64,000 nt of DNA from Pseudoxanthomonas dokdonensis (GTDB lineage: Bacteria > Pseudomonadota > Gammaproteobacteria > Xanthomonadales > Xanthomonadaceae), in the NCBI RefSeq assembly GCF_001431405.1, contig NZ_LDJL01000005.1, positions 1 to 64,000 on the forward strand, written 5' to 3'. The notes beneath the pieces are model-generated. The model ran no database searches. It was given only the letters and a program-made list of their open reading frames with translations, and was not told the origin of the DNA. This document shows positions 53,698 to 62,400 of this stretch, one piece after another. Position 1 is the first letter of the stretch. Each line of letters starts with the position of its first letter. The position numbers were made by a program, and so were the translations under genes.

Positions 53698-55308
53698 ATG
53701 CGCACAAGCAGCATTTCGTTCCATCACCCGATTGCATTCTGGCTCGGCTGCCTGCTGGTCGCGGCCGGGGTGCTGGCACACGTGCCGATGTTCATGATGG
53801 GTCGTTACACCCACTGGCAGATGGTCGGCATGCCGATGAGTACCGGCATGTGGATCGGCATGGCGCTGATTCCGCTGGGTCTGGCCTTGTCGATGTACGG
53901 ACTGATGCCGCGCCTGCAACAGATGCGGCAGACCGCGCAGGGTGCCCGCGATGCACGCTTCTTCCATATTGCCGACGGCGTGCCGCTCAACCGCGAACAC
54001 TGGACGCTGGTGGTGGTGCTGATCATCGCGTTGGCGGTCGACGTGATGAAGCCGGCCACGCTGGGTTTCGTCATGCCGGGCATGCGTTCGGAGTACGCAA
54101 TTGGCCAGTCCAAGGCCAGCCTGCTGGCGCTGTTCGCGCTGACCGGCACCACCGTCGGTTCGGTGTTGTGGGGACGGCTTGGCGATTTGATTGGGCGCCG
54201 TGCGGCGATCCTGCTGTCGGCGCTGATGTTCATGGGCACTGCCATCTGTGGCGCCATGCCCACGTTCGAATGGAACCTGGCGATGTGTTTCCTGATGGGT
54301 GCCTCGGCCGGCGGGCTGCTGCCGATCGCCTTCACCTTGATGGCTGAAACCGTGCCCGCCGCGCACCGAGGCTGGTTGCTGGTGGCGCTGGGCGGTATCG
54401 GCACCTCGGTTGGCTACCTGCTGGCGTCGGGGGCGGCGGCGATCCTGGAGCCGATGTTCAGCTGGCGGGTGTTGTGGCTGCTGGGGCTGCCGACCGGTGC
54501 GCTGATCATCTTCCTCAATCGCTGGATTCCCGAATCACCGCGTTTCCTGTCCAATGCCGGGCTGGAAAACCAGGCACGCCAGGTACTGCGCCGGTTCTCC
54601 GGTGATTCCGGCCATGCCATCGAGGACGACGCCAGCGCGCCGCTCGATCAGATCGAAGTCGACGAACAGCACCCGATTGCCGGCATGCGCCAGTTGCTGC
54701 GTGGGCGCCATGCCAGCATCAGCTGGGGCCTGCTGGTCTGCGGGGTCGCATGGGGGCTGGCCAACTTCGGCTTCCTGCTGTGGTTGCCAACCAATCTGGT
54801 TGAACTGGGCGTCGACCCCAGGGCCGCCAGCGCACTGCTGGCGCGCTCGGCCATCCTGGCGCTGCCGGGCATCACAGTGGTGGTGTGGCTGTACCACTAC
54901 TGGAGCAGCTTCAAGGCACTGGTGCTGTTCATTGCATTGAGCACGTTGTCGTTGCTGGCATTCGCACTGATGGGGTGGATGCAGCTGCAATCGGTGACCG
55001 CCACCGTCATCACCACCGCCGCACTGCTGGTCAGCGTCAGCGGCGTCATCGCAATGCTGATTCCGTATGCCGCTGAGATCTACCCGGTGCACCTGCGCGC
55101 CACCGGTTCGGGCGTTGTTGCCGCGGCTTCCAAGTTCGGCGGCATTCTTGGCGCCGGGCTGGCGTTGTTCGGTTTCTTCAATCATCTGGCGATGTCGGCG
55201 CTGCTGATTGCGCTGCCGATGGCGGTATCGGGGGTGATGCTGGCACGCAGCGGCATAGAAACCCGCGGCCATCGGCTGGAGGATATCCAGCGCGCGTTGT
55301 CGGGCTGA
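53698..55308 (+). CDS. MFS transporter with an extra N-terminal helix pair
   Basis: Sugar/organic-acid-type MFS transporter of 536 residues. Two hydrophobic segments (about 10-30 and 48-68) come before the usual 12-helix core, which starts near residue 100 with LVVVLIIALAVDVMKPATLGFVMP. MFS motifs are present: WGRLGDLIGRRAAI (motif A), the central loop WIPESPRF typical of the sugar-porter group, and ATGSGVVAAASKFGG late in the core. The substrate is unknown. The start is chosen at the ATG before the first helix; no clear ribosome binding site is seen, and ATG 53659 is possible. Confidence 0.85.
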   Translation: MRTSSISFHHPIAFWLGCLLVAAGVLAHVPMFMMGRYTHWQMVGMPMSTGMWIGMALIPLGLALSMYGLMPRLQQMRQTAQGARDARFFHIADGVPLNREHWTLVVVLIIALAVDVMKPATLGFVMPGMRSEYAIGQSKASLLALFALTGTTVGSVLWGRLGDLIGRRAAILLSALMFMGTAICGAMPTFEWNLAMCFLMGASAGGLLPIAFTLMAETVPAAHRGWLLVALGGIGTSVGYLLASGAAAILEPMFSWRVLWLLGLPTGALIIFLNRWIPESPRFLSNAGLENQARQVLRRFSGDSGHAIEDDASAPLDQIEVDEQHPIAGMRQLLRGRHASISWGLLVCGVAWGLANFGFLLWLPTNLVELGVDPRAASALLARSAILALPGITVVVWLYHYWSSFKALVLFIALSTLSLLAFALMGWMQLQSVTATVITTAALLVSVSGVIAMLIPYAAEIYPVHLRATGSGVVAAASKFGGILGAGLALFGFFNHLAMSALLIALPMAVSGVMLARSGIETRGHRLEDIQRALSG

Positions 55309-55559
55309 ACGCTGCCTCAGCGATGGCGGGCTCACCCGGTTGACCTTCAAAGCTCTTGGGTGCGCAGCAGCCGGATCCGTGCTGCCACCGCCGCTTGATA
55401 CAGGTGATGAGCGCTCGCCACCGCCAGAGCGGTGACCGCAACGACAGAGCAGGGTAACGACATGGTTGCTCGGTGCGAGTCTCTGATCGGTAGCGTCAAA
55501 CAGTTCCATGCGGCGATCCTGACGATCGCACTGGCGAGTGGCATCGGCGGTGCGTTTGC

Positions 55560-55596
55560 ATACGACAATTGCATTCTACAAGGATAGTTGTATAGT
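55560..55596 (+). promoter_or_regulatory. arsR promoter with overlapping inverted repeat
   Basis: ATACGACAAT (55560-55569) and ATAGTTGTAT (55584-55593) form an imperfect inverted repeat (eight of ten paired positions). It covers TTGCAT (55569-55574), a 16-base spacer and TATAGT (55591-55596). The -10 ends six bases before the arsR ATG, so the mRNA is probably leaderless. The repeat placed over the promoter fits an autorepressing ArsR operator. Confidence 0.6.
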
Positions 55597-55602
55597 CAGC
55601 CA

Positions 55603-55950
55603 ATGAATGATGATTCCGCCGTCTCCGCGCTGTCGGCTCTCGCTCACGGCGACCGCCTCGCCGCGTTCCGGATGCTGGTCCGGGCCGGGCCCGAAGGCAT
55701 GGCCTCGGGCGAAATCGCAGAAGCACTGGCGATTCCGCCAACGCGCATGAGCTTCCATCTTGCGACCCTGGAGCGCGCGAGCCTGCTGCGCTGCTGGCGC
55801 GACGGACGGCGCGTGCTGTACGCCGCAAGCTACGAGGACATGCGCCAGCTTCTTGCGTTTCTCACCGAGGACTGCTGCTCCGGCAAGCCGGAAATCTGCG
55901 GAACCCTCTTCGACCTGGTAAATCCCTGTAGCGCGGAGACCTGTGCATGA
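55603..55950 (+). CDS. arsR: ArsR-type arsenite-responsive repressor
   Basis: Represses the ars operon until As(III) binds. The 115-residue winged-helix protein (recognition helix around TRMSFHLATLERASLL) lacks the CxC of the E. coli type in that helix. Instead it has Cys91, Cys92 and Cys99 near the C-terminus, and two more in the tail (109, 114). This C-terminal CC...C site resembles the one described for Acidithiobacillus ferrooxidans ArsR, so metal sensing is expected there. First gene of arsR-arsC-arsH-arsB, divergent from nothing and preceded by its own operator. Confidence 0.93.
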   Translation: MNDDSAVSALSALAHGDRLAAFRMLVRAGPEGMASGEIAEALAIPPTRMSFHLATLERASLLRCWRDGRRVLYAASYEDMRQLLAFLTEDCCSGKPEICGTLFDLVNPCSAETCA

Positions 55951-56072
55951 ACCCGGATCCCAGCCGCGAAACCCGCGGCGACATGTGGCAACGCGCAGCC
56001 TTCCGGCAGGCGCATGTGAACGAAATCGGACGGTTGCAAGGCCGCTCATCGTCGCGTCCCGACGCGGCCTGA
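55947..56072 (+). CDS. Possible small ORF between arsR and arsC
   Basis: A 41-codon frame begins with ATG overlapping the arsR stop (ATGA) and ends nine bases before arsC. Its product (MNPDPSRETRGDMWQRAAF and a basic rest) matches nothing I know. The coupling to arsR and the lack of another use for this gap make translation possible. It may be a vestige of a lost gene or merely a spacer. Low confidence. Confidence 0.3.
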   Translation: MNPDPSRETRGDMWQRAAFRQAHVNEIGRLQGRSSSRPDAA

Positions 56073-56082
56073 GGAGATCATC

Positions 56083-56496
56083 ATGACGCTGACGATTTAT
56101 CATAACCCGGCCTGCGGCACGTCCCGTAACACGTTGCAGATGATGCGCCAGTCCGGCGAAGACCCGGAGGTCATCGAGTACCTGCAGACCCCACCGACGC
56201 GCGCGGAACTGGTCGAGCTGATCGCCGCGATGGCGATCGCGCCGCGCGAACTGCTGCGCCAGAAGGGAACCCCCTACGCGGAGCTGGGCCTGGACAATCC
56301 CGCGCTCAGCGATGAGCAACTGGTGGACGCGATGATTGCCTACCCAATCCTCATCAACCGTCCCATCGTGGTTTCCGAACGCGGCGTGGCGCTGTGCCGG
56401 CCTTCGGAGAAGGTGCTCGCGCTGCTGGACAACCCGGTGTCGTCCTTCACCAAGGAAGACGGCGAGACGGTGACGGCAGCCGGAGCGCCGAAGTGA
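56083..56496 (+). CDS. arsC: Glutaredoxin-dependent arsenate reductase
   Basis: Reduces arsenate to arsenite for export. The 137-residue protein has the active Cys11 in [11 protein letters not shown], a buried Arg pair region ([14 protein letters not shown]), and the rest of the ArsC/Spx fold, all of the E. coli plasmid type that uses glutathione and glutaredoxin. GAGGAG lies about seven bases upstream. Its stop overlaps arsH (GTGA). Confidence 0.95.
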   Translation: MTLTIYHNPACGTSRNTLQMMRQSGEDPEVIEYLQTPPTRAELVELIAAMAIAPRELLRQKGTPYAELGLDNPALSDEQLVDAMIAYPILINRPIVVSERGVALCRPSEKVLALLDNPVSSFTKEDGETVTAAGAPK

Positions 56497-57218
56497 TCGA
56501 TCGCATTGCCGCGGACCTGCCGGGCGTCGAACCAACGCAACTTGCCGCAATCGACGTCGACGCACTGGCTGCGCCGGGCGAGCCGAAGCATCCGCCGCGG
56601 TTGCTCATTCTGTATGGTTCGCTGCGGCAGCGTTCCTATTCCCGGCTGCTGGCAGAGGAGGCCGGCCGGCTGCTGCGCTGGTATGGCTGCGAGGTACGGA
56701 TATTCGATCCGCATGACTTGCCACTTCCCGACGGAGCCGCTGCCGATCACCCGAAGGTGACCGAGCTGCGCGAACTCGCATACTGGTCGGAAGGCATGGT
56801 CTGGGTCAGCCCGGAACGCCACGGCGCCATGACCGGGATCATGAAGGCGCAGATCGACTGGATACCTCTCGCCGACGGCGCCAAGCGTCCGACACAAGGC
56901 AAGACCCTGGCTGTCATGCAGGTTTGCGGCGGTTCGCAGAGCTTCAACGCGGTCAACCAGTTGCGGGTACTCGGCCGCTGGATGCGGATGCTCACGATCC
57001 CCAACCAGTCGTCCGTGGCGAAGGCATTCCAGGAGTTCGATGAGGCCGGCCTCATGAAGCCGTCGGCGTACTACCAGCGGCTTGTCGATGTCTGCGAGGA
57101 GCTGGTCAAGTTCACCTGGCTGGTCCGTGGCCGCGCGGCCTACCTGACCGATCGCTACTCCGAGCGTGTCGAGAGTGCCCAGGAACTGTCCAAGCGCGTG
57201 AACCAGCGCTCGATCTAA
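56493..57218 (+). CDS. arsH: ArsH, NADPH-dependent FMN oxidoreductase of organoarsenicals
   Basis: Oxidises trivalent methyl- or aryl-arsenicals to less toxic pentavalent forms, using FMN and NADPH. The 241-residue flavodoxin-like protein has the FMN loop [18 protein letters not shown] and the ArsH signature [21 protein letters not shown]. The start is GTG 56493 within the arsC stop codon, which indicates one polycistronic mRNA. No methyltransferase arsM is in the window. Confidence 0.94.
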   Translation: MIDRIAADLPGVEPTQLAAIDVDALAAPGEPKHPPRLLILYGSLRQRSYSRLLAEEAGRLLRWYGCEVRIFDPHDLPLPDGAAADHPKVTELRELAYWSEGMVWVSPERHGAMTGIMKAQIDWIPLADGAKRPTQGKTLAVMQVCGGSQSFNAVNQLRVLGRWMRMLTIPNQSSVAKAFQEFDEAGLMKPSAYYQRLVDVCEELVKFTWLVRGRAAYLTDRYSERVESAQELSKRVNQRSI

Positions 57219-57236
57219 CCGTTGTCGGAACGCTGC

Positions 57237-58541
57237 ATGCTTGCCCTTGCGATTTTCATCGTTACCCTGGTTTTTGTCATCTGGCAGCCGCGCGGGCTCG
57301 GCATAGGCTGGTCGGCACTCGCTGGCGCCGCAGTCGCTTTGGCTACCGGCGTGGTCGGTTGGAATGATGTCGGCACGGTGTGGGCGATTGTCTGGGATGC
57401 GACCTTCACGTTCGTCGCACTCATCATCATCTCGCTTATCCTCGATGCAGCCGGGTTCTTCGAATGGGCCGCATTGCACGTGGCCCGCTGGGGCGGCGGC
57501 AATGGTCGCAAGCTGTTTCCGCTGATCATCCTGCTGGGCGCTGCGATCGCGGCATTGTTCGCCAATGACGGCGCGGCTCTTCTGCTGACGCCGATCGTTC
57601 TGGCCATTCTGCTGCGCTTGAACTTCCCGCCCGCCGCCGCGCTGGCATTCACCATGGCCTGCGGTTTCATCGCCGATACCGCAAGCCTGCCGCTTGTCGT
57701 CTCGAATCTGGTCAACATCGTCACCGCGAACTTCTTCGATGTGTCGTTCGGACGCTACGCCGCGGTCATGGTGCCGGTGAACCTGGTCTCGGTCGCGGCA
57801 ACGCTGATCGTGCTGCGGGTATGGTTCCACCGCGACATTCCCCGCAGCTACCCGGTCGATGATCTGGAACTGCCACGTGATGCGATACGCGACCCTGCGG
57901 TGTTCCGCGCCGCCCTGCCGCTTCTCGGATTGCTGCTTGTTGCTTATTTCGTTACCGGGCCGCTCGGCGTTCCCATTGCGGTGGTAACGGGTGCGGCGGC
58001 GCTGCTGCTGATGGCGATTGCCGGCCGATGGACGACCGGTGGCCGCGGCGCCACCGTGGCCGTGGGCAGGATCCTGCGCGGCGCGCCCTGGCAGATCGTG
58101 TTGTTTTCGGTCGGCATGTATCTGGTGGTCTACGGGCTCGGTAATGCATGGCTGACCGAGGTGGCAAGTGCCGGTCTTGAGTGGTTGGCAGCGCAGGGCA
58201 CTTTTGTCGCCACGCTCGGTACTGGCCTGGCGGTGGCGACCCTGGCTTCGATCATGAACAACATGCCGGCAACGTTGGTGGGCGCGCTTGCCATCGACGG
58301 CGCCAGTGTTCCCGCCGCCACCCGCGAACTGATGATCTACGCCAATGTGGTGGGCAATGACCTGGGCCCGAAACTTACCCCCATCGGCTCACTTGCCACC
58401 CTCTTGTGGCTGCATGTCCTTGCCGGCAAGGGGCAGCGGATCACGTGGGGCCAGTACATGAAGGTGGGACTGATGCTGACGCCTCCGGTCCTGTTGATCA
58501 CGCTCATCGCGCTCTGGATCTGGCTGCCGCTGTCGCGATGA
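57237..58541 (+). CDS. arsB: ArsB arsenite efflux transporter
   Basis: Inner-membrane antiporter that removes arsenite. The 434-residue protein, with 12 predicted helices, is close to E. coli ArsB in length and has family segments [39 protein letters not shown] and [14 protein letters not shown] followed by [19 protein letters not shown]. No arsA ATPase is adjacent, so it should work alone with the proton gradient. A TTG 15 bases earlier is an alternative start. Confidence 0.94.
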   Translation: MLALAIFIVTLVFVIWQPRGLGIGWSALAGAAVALATGVVGWNDVGTVWAIVWDATFTFVALIIISLILDAAGFFEWAALHVARWGGGNGRKLFPLIILLGAAIAALFANDGAALLLTPIVLAILLRLNFPPAAALAFTMACGFIADTASLPLVVSNLVNIVTANFFDVSFGRYAAVMVPVNLVSVAATLIVLRVWFHRDIPRSYPVDDLELPRDAIRDPAVFRAALPLLGLLLVAYFVTGPLGVPIAVVTGAAALLLMAIAGRWTTGGRGATVAVGRILRGAPWQIVLFSVGMYLVVYGLGNAWLTEVASAGLEWLAAQGTFVATLGTGLAVATLASIMNNMPATLVGALAIDGASVPAATRELMIYANVVGNDLGPKLTPIGSLATLLWLHVLAGKGQRITWGQYMKVGLMLTPPVLLITLIALWIWLPLSR

Positions 58542-58614
58542 TGGTCGCAGCCGAACCGATGAGGTTGGCCACGGCCTGAACCGCGCTGCAGGCCGGCGCC
58601 GTCAGCCACATGCC

Positions 58615-59073
58615 TCAGCGTTGGCGCGAGGCGATCAGCGCCGCGCTGCCGACCGCGATGGCATCCTCGACCACCCCGGCGCTGGCCTGGCCAAAGTGTT
58701 CGAGCGCCCGCCTGCGCAGGTGGAACGACAGATACGCCGCGGCAATCGCGGAGCCGGCGCCAAGCAGGGCGCCGATGTGGCGAGATTGCCGCGGGGCGAG
58801 CGCGGCGCCGGCCATCGAGCCGCTGGCAGCACGCGCCAGCAGACCGGCGCTGGCGATGCGGTTGGGCGCGGCCTTCATCTTGTCTCCGAGCAACTCGCCG
58901 CCGGCCAGTGTCAACATCGCCACGCGGACAAGCTGGTGGTTGCGCAGCAAGCGCGGCGCACCGTTGTCGGCTGGCAGCCTGCCGCTGCACGCGGCCTGGC
59001 TGACCGCGGCCAGTGGCGTCAGCGCACGCATGCCGGCGACGGCACCCATCAGGATCGAATGCAGCAATGCCAT
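58615..59073 (-). CDS. DUF4126 membrane protein
   Basis: A 152-residue small membrane protein, rich in Ala, with three or four moderate helices. The opening MGAVAGMRALTPLAAVS is typical of DUF4126, as is the central segment ELLGDKMKAAPNR. No function is known. It is convergent to arsB, 73 bases away, and stands next to the 5' gap of the large repeat protein. Confidence 0.8.
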   Translation of the reverse strand: MALLHSILMGAVAGMRALTPLAAVSQAACSGRLPADNGAPRLLRNHQLVRVAMLTLAGGELLGDKMKAAPNRIASAGLLARAASGSMAGAALAPRQSRHIGALLGAGSAIAAAYLSFHLRRRALEHFGQASAGVVEDAIAVGSAALIASRQR

Positions 59074-59493
59074 GCGTTTGCTCCAGGTGGGGAAGGCCTG
59101 ATCCAGGCTATACCGGCCAACGTCAACATGATGGCAAGGCCCGCTTACCGGCTTGGCGTCGGTTGTCGATCAACGCCGAATGCATGGTCGTTGCAGGAAT
59201 GCCATCGGCAACGACGCTGCCGGCTATACTTGTAACGGGGTGACTAAAGGTTGCGCGGCGATTGCCGATATGGACGGCTTGAGTGCCGTCCGCCAGCCCA
59301 GGCACGGGTCTTGCATCGGGGGGAGTGATGCAGCAGCGGTGCCCATTGCAGGTTTGAATCAACGACATCGGGCGGGATGGTGCCACCCGGGCGGAGCCGT
59401 TTGTTCGCGGTCTCGCGGCTGGTGCCGGGCACGACATGACAAGTAATGCCGATGGCAGTCCGCCGCCGGCACCGGAAGGGGAAGCGGTTGGAA
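59074..59493 (+). other. 420-base gap before the large repeat protein
   Basis: No convincing gene was found here; the short frames on both strands have no ribosome binding site or family features. A TATACT (59225-59230) could be a -10 for the large gene, giving a leader of about 260 bases. That leader contains small hairpins, such as GCATC/GATGC at about 59310-59328. Neither a known riboswitch nor a tRNA was recognised. Confidence 0.5.
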
Positions 59494-62400
59494 ATGAGCA
59501 ACAGGATTCTGATGGCGCTGCGGGCGCTGGCCCTGCTGACGGCGCTCGCATGCGCGTCGGTCGTACATGCCGCGCCGACGGTGCTGCACTTCAGCAGTGC
59601 GGCAGGCCTGGGGGATGGCATCGCCTCGGATGGCGATGGTGGCTCGGTCGATATCCCCGGCAGGGAAATCCAGATAGTCAACACCTTCGATACGACAGGC
59701 AACAGCATCGGCGTGATCGATTGGCGTGACAACAGCTGGTTGTACAGCAATGATCCGTCATATTCGGCGTTGACCTACGATTCCGAGAATGGCCCCAAGG
59801 GCATGGCGATCCGTTCCGCAGACGGTAGCGCCTTCAAGCTGACGTCGTTCCGCTACTACAACTGGGGCGAGACCGAGAGCACCACCATCACCATTGCCGG
59901 CTACCGCCACGGCGCACTGGTGGCAAGTACCAGCCTGGACATCTACGACCCCAATTTCGTGCCACGGACGATTCCACTGGGGACCGCGTTCCAGAATGTG
60001 GACCGGGTGGTTCTCTACATCTCGGCCGGTGGCTGGTTGCACGACCAGAGCAGCAGTGCGCATTCGATCAACGATATCTTCATCGATGATGCGGTGTCGC
60101 CGCTGCCGCCGCGGGTCAGTGACGGCTTCATCGGCATTTCCGGCGCCACCGGCACCGGCGGCAGTTACCGGATCGGCGACACGGTGACTGCGACCTGGGA
60201 CAACAGTACATCGGCCGACAACATTGGCCTGGACAACAACGTCAGCGGCGTTACCGTTGACTTCAGCCAGTTCGGCGGTGGCACGGCCGTGGCCGCCTCC
60301 AACGCGGGGGGCATATGGACGGCCCGATACACACTGACGGCCGGCAGCATCGATGCGATCGGTCGCAATGTCGCGGTCACCGCGTACAACGCCAACGGCC
60401 CTACCACCGTGGCCGACACCAGCAATGTGGCGGTCGACAACATCGCGCCGGTAGTGAGCGATGCGAGGATCAGTATTTCCGGGGGCAGCGGCACCGGCGG
60501 CGGATACCGGATTGGCGACACCGTGACCGCGACCTGGAACAACACGGCCAGTGGCGACAGCAACAACGACGTGATCGCAGCGGTCAACGTCGACTTCAGC
60601 CAGTTCGGTGGCGCTGCCGCTGTCGCAGCCAGCAACAGCGGTGGCGTGTGGACGGCGACTTACACGCTGGCGCCGGGCAGCATCGAAGCTTCCAATCGCA
60701 ATATCAGCGTGGCTGCCAGTGACAACGCCGGCAACACCACCACCGTGGCCGACACCAGCAATGCGGTGGTCGATCTTCGGCTGCCTTCGGTGCTGGCGAT
60801 AACACCATCCGGCTCGGCGAGCGCTGCCGATACCACGCTGACCTACAACGCCAACTTCAGCGAACCGGTCTCCCATCTTTCGGTCGATGATTTTTCCCTG
60901 ACGGCCACCGGCACTGCCTCGGCGTCGATCAGCGGCATCACCATCACCGGTGGCAGCACCGCGGACATCACCGTCAGCGGCGTCAACGGGCAGGGTAGTC
61001 TGAGGCTCAACCTCAACAGCGGCAGCGATGTCACTGACATCGCAGGCAACGGTCCGCCAGCGGCATTCGGCAGCGGTGGCGTACACCTGGTCAATGTGCC
61101 GACCGCGCCAGGTGCACCGCAGATCGGCAGCGCGACCGCTGGCAACGGGCAAGCGCAAGTGTCCTTCACCGCGCCGGCCAATGATGGTGGCTCCGCCGTG
61201 ACCGTTTACACAGTGACCTCCAGTCCTGGCGGGATTGCCGCGCAGGGCAGTGCCTCGCCGATCAGCGTGAGCGGACTGAGCAATGGCATCGCATACACCT
61301 TCAGCGTGACTGCCAGCAATGCGGTCGGCACCAGCGCGGCATCGGCGGCATCGAATCCGGTCACCCCGAAGGCCAGCCAGGTGCTGACCTTCGACAATCC
61401 GGGTACCCAGCTTTTCGGTAGCACGCCAGCATTGGTCGCAAGCTCGGACGCGGGCCTACCGGTTTCCTTCACCTCCTCGACCACAACGGTCTGCACCACG
61501 ACCAGTGGCGGGGTGCTGACACTGGTCAGTGCGGGCAGTTGTACGATCGTGGCCTCGCAGCCAGGTGATGCGGCGAGACTGCCGGCCAGCGACGTGCAGC
61601 AGACCTTCGCCGTGGCCGCGGTAGTGCCGGGGGCTCCGGTGATTGGTACCGCGACTGCAGGCGACGGCCAGGCCACGCTGACCTTCAGCGCACCGGCCTC
61701 CAATGGCGGGGCCGGCATCACCGGCTATACCGTGACCTCCAATCCCGCTGGTGGCGTCGCCAGCAGTGCCGGTTCGCCGATTACCGTGCCCGGCCTGGAC
61801 AACGGCATGGCTTATACCTTTACAGTGACCGCGACCAACAGTGCCGGCACTGGCGCGGCCTCACTGGCGAGCAACACGGTGACGCCCGCCGCGGCACAGA
61901 CCATCACCTTCAATAATCCCGGTGCGCAGAACTTTGGCACCACGCCGACGCTGACCGCCAGTACCGACTCCGGATTGACGGTATCGTTCTCTTCGGCCAC
62001 TACCGGCGTCTGCACCATCACCAGTGGTGGCGCGCTGACCCTGGTTGCCGCCGGCAACTGCACCATCCATGCCGATCAGGCCGGTGACAACGGCTATTTG
62101 CCAGCCACCCGGGTCAGCCGGACGTTCAGCGTCAATCCGGTGCAGCCCGGGGCACCGGGTTCGGTGGTTGCCACGGCCGGCGATGCCCAGGTGGCCGTCG
62201 CGTTCAGCGTGCCCAGCGACAACGGTGGCAGCGCCATCACCGGTTACACGGTCACGGTCAGCCCCGCCGACGTCGCTCCGGTAAATGGCTCGAGTTCGCC
62301 GATCATCGTCAGCGGACTGAGCAACGGCCAGGCCTACAGTTTCAGCGTGACCGCCAGCAATGTCGCCGGCACCGGTCCGGCTTCCACTGCATCCAACACC

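Noticed and set aside
55347-55574. 75-codon minus-strand frame with one hydrophobic stretch before arsR
   Set aside because: No ribosome binding site, no family, and it overlaps the arsR operator region; too weak to support.
59236-59330. Possible c-di-GMP riboswitch upstream of the large repeat protein
   Set aside because: A GGTGACTAAAGG stretch recalls part of GEMM elements, but the conserved core and tetraloop receptor are absent.
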